A stretch of 64,000 bases of DNA from Eriocheir sinensis (lineage: Eukaryota; Arthropoda; Malacostraca; Decapoda; Varunidae), in contig NC_066513.1 in assembly GCF_024679095.1 (NCBI RefSeq), positions 4,113,023 through 4,177,022 of the forward strand. Direction: 5' to 3'. The notes beneath the pieces are model-generated. The model did no database searches. It had not been told where the DNA came from and saw only the letters and a program-made list of their open reading frames with translations. Positions 44,335 to 55,819 of this stretch are shown here, piece after piece. The position numbers were made by a program, and so were the translations under genes. The first letter of the stretch is position 1; each line of letters opens with the position of its first letter.

Positions 44335-47300
44335 TTAATCAAAAACATAAAAATCGTCGTATCGTTGTGGACGCCAGCGTTGTCTCTGTCTTCTGCTCGG
44401 TGCCTCCTGCGCGTCTGTCTCCTGGTGCGCCTCGTTGTCGTCCGCTTCTTGGGGTGTCCCTGAAACATCTGCCGAAGCCGGGAGGTTATCTCCCTCGGCT
44501 GAAAGGTTCAGAAGGCCTACGTCGTCGTCGACCTCCTCTCGGTCCTGGACGTCCCTTGCGTTTTCGTCGGCTGCTGGGTGTCTGTAGTTGTTCCAGGTGT
44601 AGTTTCCCGGACCGTGGTACCTCCATAGGCGGTTGACGTGGACAACTTTCGGCTTGGTCCTTTCCGTTCTCCGGATTCGGTAAGTCACGTCGGAGAGGCG
44701 TTCTAGCACAGTGTAAGGGCCTTCCCAGGGGCTCTGTAACTTCGGAGACTGTCCTTTCTTCCTCTGCGGGTTGTAAAGCCAGACTTGGTCTCCTTCCTTG
44801 AAGTCAACGTGGCTTGCCCTCATATTGTAACCGCGCTTCATGGCCTCCCCGGAGAACTTCAAGGCACCTCGGACTTGATGGTGCACCTCTTCCAGCCGTT
44901 CCTCTAGTTGACGGGCAAAACTGGAGGCGTCCCTTGGAAGGCTTTCCCCAGGAGGCCTTCCTGTCAGTAGGACCACCGGCAATCGCAGCTCACGTCCAAA
45001 CATCAGCTTTGCCGGTGAATACCCCGTAGTCTCGTGGGCGGCAGACCTGTAGGCCATGAGAAGCGCAGGCAGCTTCTGATCCCATGAAGACTGATCATTG
45101 TTGCACTGCTTGGCCAACTCCTGGCCCAACGTCCAATCAAACCTCTCCACCATTCCATCTGACTGTGGGTGCAGAGGGGTGGTCCGGGTTTTCTTTATAC
45201 CCAGAAGCTTGCAGCACTCAGCAAGGACTGTTGACTCAAAATTCCTTCCCTGGTCGGAATGGAGCTCGTTAGGCACACCGAAGCGACAGAAGAACTCCTC
45301 CACCAATACCTAAGCGATGGTAGTGGCTTCCTGGTCAGGGATGGCGTAGGCTTCCGGCCACTTGGTGAAGTAATCCATTATGACGCAGATGTACCTATTT
45401 CCGTTCGTCGTCAGAGTCAAGGGTCCTGCTATATCCACTGCCACCCGTTCCATGGGGGCTCCAACCTGGTATAGTTGCAATGGGGCACGGTGACGCTTCT
45501 TGGGGCCCTTCTTTGCACAGCACACCTCACACGCGTGACACCATTCTTCCACGTCCTTCCTCATGCCAACCCAGTAGAACCTTTGCCGCAGGCGACTCAG
45601 TGTCTTCTTTACCCCAAGGTGTCCGCTGGTGATGCTGTCGTGCATTTCTTTCAAGACGCCTTCCCGGGACTTCATAGGTAGCACCGTGGACCAGTAGTGG
45701 TCAAGACCATCATGAGAGACCCAGCGTCGCTGCAACACCCCGTCGTCTATCCGAAGAGTGTCCCACTGAGTCCAGTAATTCTTGGTGGTAGGGCTTTCTC
45801 TCGAGATTACTTCCCACCCAGGTCGCGTTGACGATTGACTCAGCCACTCCATAATTGGTCTCAGATCTCGGTCCTCCCGCTGCAGGTTTCCCAAGTCTTC
45901 CCATAGCACCTTCGCTGTCTGTTCCACTGTAGTGCGGCGGCACATATTCTGGACGCTTTCCCTCTGGAGGGAATGTTGACACTCAGGTTGGCAGGGGCGC
46001 CGGCTCAAGCTGTCCGCGTTACCGTGTGTTAGCCCAGATCGGTGCACAATAGTGTAGTGATGTTGCTCTAGTTTACCTATCCAGCGAGCAAGCTGGCCCT
46101 CAGGGTTTTTCACTGACTTCAACCACCGCAATGCAGCGTGATCCGTGCGGATGGTGAAAGTTGCACCGTACAGGTAAGCATGGAAAAAGTCAAGGCTCTT
46201 GACTACTGCCAGGAGTTCTTTCCGGGTCACGCAATAGTTTTTCTCGGCTGGGGTGAGCTTCTTGCTGAAGTAGGCCACAACCCGTTCCATGTCGGCACAT
46301 GCCTGGGACAGCACTCCACCAATCCCCTCATCACTGGCATCACAATCCAGTATAAGAGGCTTAGAGGGGTCTGGGTAGGTGAGTACGGGCGAGCTGATGA
46401 GGGCCTCCTTGAGCTTCTCAAAGGCAACCTGAATTTCCGCTGTCCACTCAAACTTGCGCCCCTTCTTCGTCAGGAGGTTCAGTGGTGCAGCAATCGTAGC
46501 GAAGCCTTTCACAAACCTGCGGTAGTATGAGCACAACCCGAGGAAGCTCCGCAGCTCCTTCACGTTGGTGGGTGTCGGCCAGTCCTTTACCGCAGCCACC
46601 TTCTCAGGATCAGTGCGTACTCCAGCCTCGCTCACGATGTGTCCCAAGTATTGGACCTCCTTTTGGAACAGACAGCATTTCTTCGGGCTGAGCTTAAGGT
46701 GTGCAGCTCTAAACCGGGCGAAAACCTCTGATAGCCTTTCCATCTCCTGCTCGAAGGTCTGGCCAAAGACAATCACGTCGTCGAGGTAGATGAGTGCCGG
46801 CTTCCAGTGAAGTCCCTCCAGCATCCTCTCCATCAGCCGCTCGAACGTGGCCGGCGCGTTGGACAGACCAAAGGGCATGACCTTAAACTGCCACAGGCCT
46901 TGACCGTAGGAGAAGGCTGTTTTCTCTTTGTCCTGCTCCGCCATTTTGACTTGGTGATACCCAGACTTCATATCCAGTGTTGAAAACCATTTGGAGCCCA
47001 CCAAAGCGTCGAGCGTGTCGTCGATCCGTGGGAGTGGGTATGAATCCTTGATGGTGAGATCGTTGAGGGCTCGGTAGTCCACGCAGCACCTGAGGGAACC
47101 GTCCTTTTTCCTGACGAGCACTACAGCAGACGCCCACGGGCTGCTGGACCGCTCGATTAACCCCTGTTGCCGGAGATCATCCATCACCTCATCCATCTCC
47201 TTGCGACGGGCTGGTGCCATCCTTCGAGGAGCTTGCTTCACTGGCCGGTGGCTACCTGTGTCGATGTGGTGCTCTACCAGGTCCGTACACCCCAAGTCCA

Positions 47301-48219
47301 GGTCTCCTGTGGAAAACACATCTGCATTCCTCACGAGAAGCTCCCTGAGCTGTTCCACTTGGGGTTCCTCTAGACACTTGGAGCTCCTGTCAAACAGGTC
47401 GCGCAGGTAGTCGGGCAGCTCCTCCTGGGGCTTCGTCAGGGTTCTCCTGCAGACACAGGTTCTTGGTTTCTGGTCGATCTCTTGGCACAACCCCACCATG
47501 GTCCCTTGTTTTATTTTCTTTGGGCTGAAGGAGACATTGGCCACGACGACAGGCACTTCCGATGCAGCAGGGTCTACCAAAGTACTGCCCACAATCACCC
47601 CGTTTTCTACCGGGCATCGACTTCCACTCTCTACCACACACAGACTAGCCGGGGGGGCACCCGTAATTTGACAGGGTAACAGCATCTCCGACCTCGGAGG
47701 AATAATGGTGGTGCGCTTGACCGTCACTGGCAGGTCTTCCTTGTTTACAGTCGTCAGTGGCACCCTCCTTCCTCCTACAGTCAGCTGCTTAGCGCGGAAG
47801 TCCAGCTCGCACCTGTGGGAGACAAGATAATCCATACCTAGGATGCAGGGGTCGTCCATGTCGGCCACGTACACAGAGAGGAACTCTTCCTTTCCTCCGA
47901 GCTCAAACTTCACGTCCACTGGGCCTCTGAGCTCTGCGTAGTGTCCTATGACTCCGCACAGTCGATGCGGCGTCTTAGGAAGCCGACGATGACTCACCAC
48001 GTCAGGCCGCACCAATGTGCGTTCCGAGCCTGTGTCGACGACCACAGGCCACAACACTCCGTCAACCTTGCCCTCCACTTGGCAGCTTGTCATGGTGGTT
48101 CTCCTGCACACTGATATCTTTGGGGCATGTACAGGACAGACTGGTCGTTGCCCCCGTGAACCAGTCCTTCTTAGTTTCCCGAGTGGTGGTCCCTCGTTGG
48201 GGGCACATTTTTCCGACAC
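44335..48219 (-). pseudogene. gypsy Pol: protease, RT, RNase H, integrase; one stop
   Basis: A polyprotein of nearly 1300 codons in the -1 frame relative to gag; the open frame starts at 48219 (GTG), but it is probably reached by frameshifting. Aspartic protease VVVDTGSERTL lies at residues 59-69. Reverse transcriptase has the catalytic YLDDVIVFG near residue 476, after FSTLDMKSGYHQV and MPFGLSNAPATF. RNase H has LDCDASDEGIGG and NADSLSRRP. The integrase zinc finger is HDSITSGHLG...CEVC near residue 855, and the DDE core has VAVDIAGP, HSDQGRNFES and DGMVERF, then a GPYTVLERL-type C-terminal domain. A TAG at 45310-45312 falls between the first and second catalytic Asp of integrase, so this copy cannot make full integrase. 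Confidence 0.92.
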
Positions 48220-49676
48220 TCATTCTTCCAGGGCCCCTTTTCTCCACCGGTCCAGCACTTGGGTCCTTCCCTGGGCTTCTTCTTAGCGCCACCTTCATAT
48301 TCCTTCTTCCTCTTATAGCATTCGTTCTCCTTGTGCCCAACCTTCTCGCAGTTCCAGCACGTTCCTTGGAACCTGTCTGTGTCGCTGACAGCGCCCTTTC
48401 GTGCCCTAAAGCCAGAAGTCGAGTCGTCCCTGAAGCTTGACAAGCTAGACCTAACAAAGGACTCAAACTCCATGGCACGTGCCAGAGCTTCCTGCATTGA
48501 TGTTGGCTTAGCTTGGTTCACTTGTATCTTCAGCTGAGGGCTGTCCAGGGCATCGATGAATTGATCACGCAGCAAAACCGTCAGCAGGTCAGGGGTGGCA
48601 CCTGGGTATGCCTTGTGCGCCATGCTCTCAAGGTCCTGAGCGAGTTCCTGAAGAGACTCGCCGCGCCTCCTGTTGCGGGTTCTGAACCTAACCCTGAAGA
48701 GCTCGTTCTGGTGCTTGGTCCCATATCGTTGCTCCAGCGCCTGTGCCAGCCCGCTGTAGCTGCCCTTTGTCGCATTGTCGAGCTGAGCAAGGACCTCCAG
48801 CGCCGCCCCTTTCAGGCTAGTGGCCAGCTGTACCGTGCACTCTTGGTCATCCCATCCGTTCCGAGCTGCCAACAGCTCAAACTGAGCGCGGTAAGCCTCC
48901 CAGGAGACCTTGCCATCAAACTCCTGAGGCTTCTTTCTAACAGGCGAACCCAGCAGACTCATGGGGCTGGCGGAACTTCTTGCGGGGATAAACTCAGGCG
49001 AAACAGGGCTCAAACTACCCCGGACTTGCGTAGGAGAAGCATCTTGGGTACAACTAGCCCCTGCAGGCATTGGCTGTCCGTTTCCAGCCAAGCAGTCTTC
49101 AAGGGCCTTCACTCTGTCACTTACGTCACAAACTGCCTGTTCAGTACGGTTCACCTTTCCCTGCACTTCTAATATTTCTTTGTGTGTCGTCTCCCGTACC
49201 ACCTCCATCTCTTGTTGAAGATTTGTGTGTTCTTTCTCCACTTCTATCAGGCGTTGTCCCAAGTTCGTGGTCACATCAGTCATTTCTCTTCGCACTGACT
49301 CACTTCCATCTTGTACTGCTTTAAGCTGTAGCTGTAATCCTGTGAAGCGATCTTCTAGCTGTTCTTTGAGTTCTTGGAGTGTTCCTTCTTGTTGTTGCTG
49401 TGCTCTTTCTTGTTGTTGCTGTGCTCTTTCTTGTTGTTGCTGTGCTCTTTCTTGTTGTTGCTGTGCTCTTTCTTGTTGTTCTTTGAGTTCTTGGTGTGCT
49501 CTTTCTTGTTGTTCTTTGAGTTCTTGGTGTGCTCTTTCTTGTTGTTCTTTGAGTTCTTGGAGTGTTCTTTCTTGTTGTTGCTGTGCTCTTTCTTGTTTCT
49601 CCCCCTGTAGTCTCAAGGCTTCCAAAAGTTCAGTCAACATGTCGTCCCTCTGGGCAGCTTGGGAACGAGTCTCCAT
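48171..49676 (-). CDS. gypsy Gag
   Basis: An intact 501-codon frame from ATG 49676 (METRSQAAQRDDML). Residues about 20-115 are a Gln/Glu/Arg coiled coil built from repeated QQQERAQ and KEQQERAHQEL words. A capsid-like region follows (WEAYRAQFELLAARNGW, YSGLAQALEQRYG, RRGESLQELAQDLE). The C-terminus has a zinc knuckle C-x2-C-x4-H-x4-C (CWNCEKVGHKENEC) for RNA binding, and a second degenerate one. Gag forms the cytoplasmic particle. The start lies about 35 bases downstream of the LTR, next to an A-run, and the end overlaps pol by 49 bases. Confidence 0.92.
   Translation of the reverse strand: METRSQAAQRDDMLTELLEALRLQGEKQERAQQQQERTLQELKEQQERAHQELKEQQERAHQELKEQQERAQQQQERAQQQQERAQQQQERAQQQQEGTLQELKEQLEDRFTGLQLQLKAVQDGSESVRREMTDVTTNLGQRLIEVEKEHTNLQQEMEVVRETTHKEILEVQGKVNRTEQAVCDVSDRVKALEDCLAGNGQPMPAGASCTQDASPTQVRGSLSPVSPEFIPARSSASPMSLLGSPVRKKPQEFDGKVSWEAYRAQFELLAARNGWDDQECTVQLATSLKGAALEVLAQLDNATKGSYSGLAQALEQRYGTKHQNELFRVRFRTRNRRRGESLQELAQDLESMAHKAYPGATPDLLTVLLRDQFIDALDSPQLKIQVNQAKPTSMQEALARAMEFESFVRSSLSSFRDDSTSGFRARKGAVSDTDRFQGTCWNCEKVGHKENECYKRKKEYEGGAKKKPREGPKCWTGGEKGPWKNECRKNVPPTRDHHSGN
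48174..48180 (-). promoter_or_regulatory. -1 frameshift slippery site GGGAAAC
   Basis: The minus strand reads G GGA AAC in the gag frame, directly followed by the gag TAA. Slipping one base back gives GGG AAA in the pol frame. This fits the X XXY YYZ rule for -1 ribosomal frameshifting and would join Gag to Pol. Confidence 0.75.
49376..49600 (-). repeat. coding tandem repeat in gag coiled coil
   Basis: About 21-33 bp units of TTCTTGTTGTTGCTGTGCTC (plus strand) and a TTTGAGTTCTTGG variant, keeping the frame. Copy number probably varies between elements. Confidence 0.85.
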
Positions 49677-49696
49677 GGCGAAAAAAAAAATGGCTA

Positions 49697-49710
49697 CACT
49701 CCTGACACCA
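49697..49710 (-). other. primer binding site, tRNA-Leu type
   Basis: TGGTGTCAGGAGTG on the minus strand, one base from the 5' LTR. It is complementary to the 3' end of animal tRNA-Leu (CACTCCTGACA plus CCA) over 14 bases. Confidence 0.75.
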
Positions 49711-49711
49711 G

Positions 49712-50199
<488 letters not shown>

Positions 50200-51105
50200 A
50201 TAGGTTAAGAGAATATTGTAGAAAAATGTCTTCATCATATTATAATGACGTCGGTACCCATGGAAATGAAGACTGTGCAACCTTATCTATTAGGCTATTA
50301 AATAAAGAGGGACTTATATATAGCTCTACTTAGAAGAGTTTCTAGCTGAAGACCCATCGCATGAGCAAATAGTACCTAACCTCTCACTCTCAAACAGTAA
50401 CTTTCCCCGAATGTTAAAATCTCAGAAACTAGTAATTATAATGGAAACCGGTATCAGAGTGATGCTTAGTAAATATATCTATAAAAAATAATGTTTTAAC
50501 CATTAGAGTGAGTTGGGTGTGATTCAAGAGTTTTACCAAGACGTATGGCATACCAGAAGTAACATTGTTTTTATCCAAAATCTTGTAAAACGTCCAGTCC
50601 GTGAGACTGACATTTATGAGACTGTGAAATATCCATTATGAGTCTGAAGCCCTGTAGGAGAGATAACATCCAATAATATTTGCCATATGGGCGTCATCCC
50701 TCATCAACGATGTCTGGACCTCTGATGACAGACTTGTCACTTGACAGTGAAGTCAACGATTGTTTCAGCCCTTGTAGCATTCTCTCTCTTACAGTAATCT
50801 CCATAGACAGTACAGAGGGAGGGCAGTTATTATAGCAATATCTGGCATAAACCTGACCAACGAGATGGTTTCCTCCCTAAGGAGACTGACTGTTATAGCA
50901 CAACTCTGTCTTCTCATCGGACTTGCAGGGAATTTATAAACATGTATCCCCTCCCCGGCCTGATGCTACAGCCGCAATCCAAGCAACAAGGCTATGCTAC
51001 ATTAAAAAGCAGCCGTGTCCGCTCCAAAAATAGGAAAAATGATGTTTTTGATATCTCGGTTCAAAGTTGGCGCGGTGCTCGAGGGGCCAATAATGGCTCC
51101 CAGCT

Positions 51106-51624
51106 GCCTGAAGCCAGCCTAGATTTCGTCTCTCAGATCACGCTAATATAACTTGTAAAAACATCGTGGTTAAAACAGTAAATCTTTAGAATTATTAGGT
51201 GCGACTCAAGACGATAAACTATCTTTTAAGTCTCCTGTACAGTTGATGGGTTCATCAGTTTCACAGAAAACTGACCTCTGTATGTGAGAGAAAAAAAAAG
51301 ATATCTAATGTTAGTCTCGTAATAAACTCTTTACTATTTTTTGTTGTTACATTTTGAGTACTGCTCAGCAGTTATTTTTCTTTCTTGCAAATTTTAATCT
51401 AAAGCTCTTTGAGCGGGCATTTAATCAGGTCAAATTATATATCCGAATTTAGTCTTCAGTCTTGAGCGTCACCGCCTTACATGTTTGCTTGAGACATTTA
51501 ATTATCATAGTCATCCATTACATTCAAAGCTTTCATCACATCATCAGCTAACTCGGCTAATTAGGCTGAAATTAATTGGCATATTCTGCTATTCACTTTG
51601 ACGCTACTCACTTTTCTTGATTTT
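51106..51624. other. no gene recognised
   Basis: AT-rich spacer without coding motifs. Confidence 0.5.
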
Positions 51625-51825
51625 TTTTTTTTTCTAAGAAAATAGGAGGAAGCTCAAGGGAAAAAAGGCCTGCAATGGCGCTGCTCCCGCAAACAATGTT
51701 CAGTTGAAGTGTTAGAAATAAAGGTAAGAGTCATTTGGAGAGGTGTCTCGATACTCCCTCTTGAAAGTGTACAAGTCGCAAGCAGGAGGAAGTAAATGTC
51801 CAGGAAGGCCACATGTACCCTAGGT
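51625..51825 (-). mobile_element. LINE-A 3' end fragment
   Basis: Matches 52085-52290 (AGCTCAAGGG, ATACTCCCTCTTGAAAG, AGGAGGAA words), including the A/T-rich tail region. About 200 bp only. Confidence 0.65.
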
Positions 51826-52077
51826 TTAGAATTCTCTCCCTAATAATTTAAATTCTCGATAACCTGCGGTAGTTAACACACACGCAGCTCACGCCCATCA
51901 TGGCAGCAGGCTAGAAGTGACTTTCTTTGAGGCACTTAATGAGGTCAATAGCCCCCTATTGAAGTGATTTTATATTAAATTTCTTTTTATATTTTCATTC
52001 ATGGGTCCCCTTTCTGGGACCCAATTGGGTATATACAAATATCCATATAGGCTGACCTTCCTGGCCTATACACATTT
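51826..52077. other. no feature seen
   Basis: Spacer between two LINE-A 3' ends. It has a repeated GACCCAATTGGG-like word near 52020. Confidence 0.5.
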
Positions 52078-54030
52078 TTTTTTTTTACAACAAAGGAGAC
52101 AGCTCAAGGGCAAAAAAAAAAAAAAACAATAAAAAAAAAAAGCCCGCTACTCGCTGCTCCCAAAAAAGAATCAAAAGAGGTGGCCGCAAGAAAGGTCAAT
52201 TACGGGAGAAGTGTCCTGATACCCTCCTCTTGAAAGAGTTCAAGTCGTAGGCAGGAGGAAATACAGATGAAGGAAGATTGTTCCAGAGTTTACCAGCGTG
52301 AGGGATGAAAGAGTGAAGATGCTGGTTAACTCTTGCATAAGGGTTTTGGACAGTATAGGGATAAGCATGAGTAGAAAGTCGTGTGCAGCGGGGCCGCGGG
52401 AGGGGGGGAGGCATGCAGTTAGCAAGTTCAGAAGAGCAGTCAGCGTGGAAATATCGATAGATGATAGAAAGAGAGGCAACATCGCGGCGGAATTTAAGAG
52501 GTAGAAGACTATCAGTAGGAGGAGGAAAGCTGATGAGACGAAGAGCCATAGACTCCACTCTGTCCAGAAGAGCTGTCCACGTGAGATGCATACTCCATAC
52601 GAGGGCGGACATGGCCCCTGTATATGGATAGCAACTGCGCGGGGGAGAAGAACTGGCGGAGACGATACAGAACGCCCAACCTCTAGGAAGCTGATTTAGC
52701 GAGAGTCGAAATATGAAGTTTCCAGTTGAGATTTTGAGTTAAGGATAGACTGAGGATGTTTAGTGTTGAAGAAGGTGACAGCTGAGTGTTGTCGAAGAAT
52801 AGGGGATAGGTGTTTGGAAGATTGTGTCGAGTTGATAGGTGGAGAAATTGAGTTTTTGAGGCATTGAAGGACACAAAGTTCCTTCTGCCCCAATCGGAAA
52901 TGATAGCAAGGTCTGAGGTTAAGCGTTCTGCAGCCTCCAGTCTGGAGTCGTGTACTTCCTGTTGTGATGGTCTTCTATTGAAAGAAGTTGAATAATGCAG
53001 AGTGGAGTCGTCGGCGTATGAGTGGACAGGACAGTTTGTTATAGAAAGAAGATCATTGATGAATAACAGGAAGAGAGTGGGTGACAGGACAGAGCCTTGT
53101 GGAACGACACTGTCGATAGGTTTAGGGGAAGAGCAGTGACCGTCTACCACCGCAGAGATAGAACGGCCGGAAAGGAAACTGGAGATAAAGGAACAGAGAG
53201 AGAGGGATAGAATCCGAAAGAGGGCAGTTTAGAAAGCAAAGACTGGTGCCAGACTCTATCGAAGGCTTTCGATATGTCTAGCGCAACGGAGAAAGTTTCA
53301 CCGAAACGGCTAAGAGAGGATGACCAAGAGTCAGTTAATAGAGCAAGAAGATCGCCAGTAGAACGCCCTTTGCGGAATCCATACTGGCGATCAGATAGAA
53401 GGTTAGAAGTGGAAAGGTGCTTTTGAATCTTCCGGTTAAGGATTGATTCAAAAGATTTAGATAGACAGGAAAGTAAAGCTATAAGGCGGTAGTTTGAGGG
53501 ATTGGAACGGTCACCCTTCTTAGGCACAGGCTGTACAAAAGCATACTTCCAGCAGGAAGGAAAGGTAGATGTTGATAGACAGAGACGAAAGAGTTTGACC
53601 AGGCAGGGTGTCAGCACAGAAGCACAGTTTTTAAGGACAATAGGAGGCTTTCCATCAGGTCCATAAGCCTTCTGAGAGTTGAGGCCAGAGAGGGCATAGA
53701 AAACATCATTTGGAAGAATCTTAATAACAGGCATAAAGGAGTCAAAGGGGGGATGAGTAGGAGGAATATGCCCAGAATCGTCCAGGGTGGAATTCTTACA
53801 GAAAGTTTGAGCGAAGAGTTCAGCTTTAGAGACAGATGAGACGGCAGTGCTGCCGTCAGGGTTAAGGATAGGAGGGAAAGAGGAAGAAGCGAAATTCGAG
53901 GAGATATTTTCGGCTAAATGCCAGAAGTCACAGGAAGAATTAGAAGAAGCAAGGTGTTGACATTTTCTATTAATGAAAGAAGTTTTGGTAAGTCGGAGAA
54001 TAGATTTGGCACGATTCCGTAATAGGTAAT
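52078..54030 (-). mobile_element. LINE-A, 3' half
   Basis: The reverse transcriptase half of LINE-A, 5' truncated near 54030. The 3' end is an A-rich tail next to 52078. It complements the endonuclease half at 3180-4620. Confidence 0.8.
52196..54030 (-). pseudogene. LINE-A reverse transcriptase, frameshifted
   Basis: From about 54030 the frame is open: NRAKSILRLTKTSF, a linker, then LNSQKAYGPDG, FVQPVPKKGDRSNPSNYRLI, RQYGFRKGRSTGDLL and ALDISKAFDRVWHQSLLSKL. The frame changes near 53205 within an AG-rich run. It continues at 53150 with DSVVPQGSVLSPTLF and the catalytic HSYADDSTLHYS. Another break near 52690 leads to the last part (52196-52612: HAGKLWNNLPSSVF, RRVSGHFSRN). The motif order is that of a jockey/CR1-group enzyme. 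Inactive. Confidence 0.82.
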
Positions 54031-55300
54031 ACTGAATTTATGGTAGCCGCCTCGCTCGAGGTTAATGCTTTCATTGTCCATCGTGTTGTGTTTTGGTCTT
54101 TGAATGCAGTTCAGTAACTAATAGCTTCCAGGAAATTAAAGAAACTTTATTAGAATGATTTAAAAATTTAGGAGCTCCGCCTAGCACATCGCGTTTTGGC
54201 ACCTGAGGGGGGGCCAAGTTAGGGTAAATTTAATTAAATTACATCATATTGATTAGATATAGTTTGATTAGATTTGCTAAGCCTGTTCGGCAGTGGAAAA
54301 GTGGGCGGAGCTAGACCAGTGCGGAGCGTGTATGGGACTGATTTTGTTCAGACGTGGCATCATGAGGTGGCCGGAGCATACTCCGGTCGTGTTTACCAAT
54401 TTGTGAGGCGTAGCTTGGCAACCTGCCCGTGTATGGGTCTAAAGGCGGCCACAAACGCACACGTCAGCCTGTCCGGCCGCCTGCACAGGCTGGCCTAATT
54501 AAAAAGAAAAAAAGAAAAAAAAAAAAAACGACCCCACACGGCTGACTGACCTGTTCTCGCTCGTGTCCGCCGAGGAAACTTGAAGTAATGTTCTATTTTA
54601 CTGAATTAAATGCTGCTTGATTAACATACAACTTTTACTTATTACATAGTTGATACTTATAGAAGCTATAAAATAAAAATGCATGAGGAATTCAGTTCAT
54701 GTTCTCAAAGATGTAGGCTACCACCAGCGATAACCTGCACTGCAGTGTCAGTCCATTGAAGGGGGTAGGCTATAGACCAGGGGGTGGGGAGGCAAGGCGC
54801 CCACTACTGGCGTGGTGCACTGGTTAAACACGCTGCTCGCCATTATCAATCATTGGTCAGGCCGAAGGCTTGTTTTTTTTATTTTTTATCTCCCGCCGAC
54901 AAGGAGCGGTTACCGTTCCATTTTAAGCAAGAGAGATGGCTGTGTGCGAGGTCCTAGCTTTGCCCATAGATTTATTCAGCGCTCCAAAGCTCTCCCGGGA
55001 GTGTGTCGGCCGATTATCACAAATCCAGCAAGTGATCATACGGAGAGTGAATTACCCTACAACGCCATCACCGGGTCCCCTCACCCAAGTCATCATGTAG
55101 GCCACCTTATCATCATACGTAACTGAAGGTAAGATTCATTGACTTTACCGAAAACGTTAAAGGCTAAACCTTGTACCGGTCATAAATTCTAAGTTGATGA
55201 ACCAACCAATACCGCGTTTTTATCTTGTTTAACCCTCGTATGGAAAATCATTTCTAATCAGCGTGTACATGCTCCCAAAAATGTTTGATGTGGATAATTA
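54031..55300. other. no gene recognised
   Basis: Spacer with a poly-A run near 54510. A GGCGTGGTGCACTGGTTAAA stretch near 54808 looks like a tRNA-type A box, but I could not find a convincing B box, so no SINE is called. Confidence 0.45.
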
Positions 55301-55819
55301 ACACTATGAACTGAACTGAACTTAGGTGCTGCCTGACTACCTCCTCCGGTATGCGGGTGAAGTGTTTTCACCTCAGGGAACTAGACGTCCCTGCCCTGCA
55401 TAGTCTCAGGTCACCCTTGGACAAGGTGTAATACCTGATCTGTCTCCCGTGCCAGGGTCACGGAGAAGCCTCTGGGCAGTAGCAGTGGTGGATTGGACTG
55501 CAGGCAGAGGATCTCTTTATGAGACAATGTCTGGAGTTCCAGGGTCCTAGTCAGCTGGACCGTGCCTAATTATTTAGGCCTCCGGTGTAGAGGAGTGTGG
55601 CGACCTCTACACTAAAAAGCCTCCCTGGGAACCAGTTGTCGGTGTGAGCTCCCCGTCCCTCCCCTCTATCGACGGTACTTCCATCCCTATTCTGCATAAC
55701 AGCTGGTTCTTGTTTTCTCCTGAAAGAGATGTCTTCCGTGGGCCATTTGAGGTTGTACCTCCCGGCTTCTAGGTGGAGTTTCTGAGGGTTTTCTTATACT
55801 CAAGGAATATTTCAGCTTT

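Noticed and set aside
44814..47679. Several plus-strand frames of 60-130 codons across the gypsy element
   Set aside because: They are antisense shadows of the pol gene, with no domain of their own.
48062..48478. A third frame overlapping the gag-pol junction
   Set aside because: It overlaps both real frames, holds no domain and is explained as a shadow.
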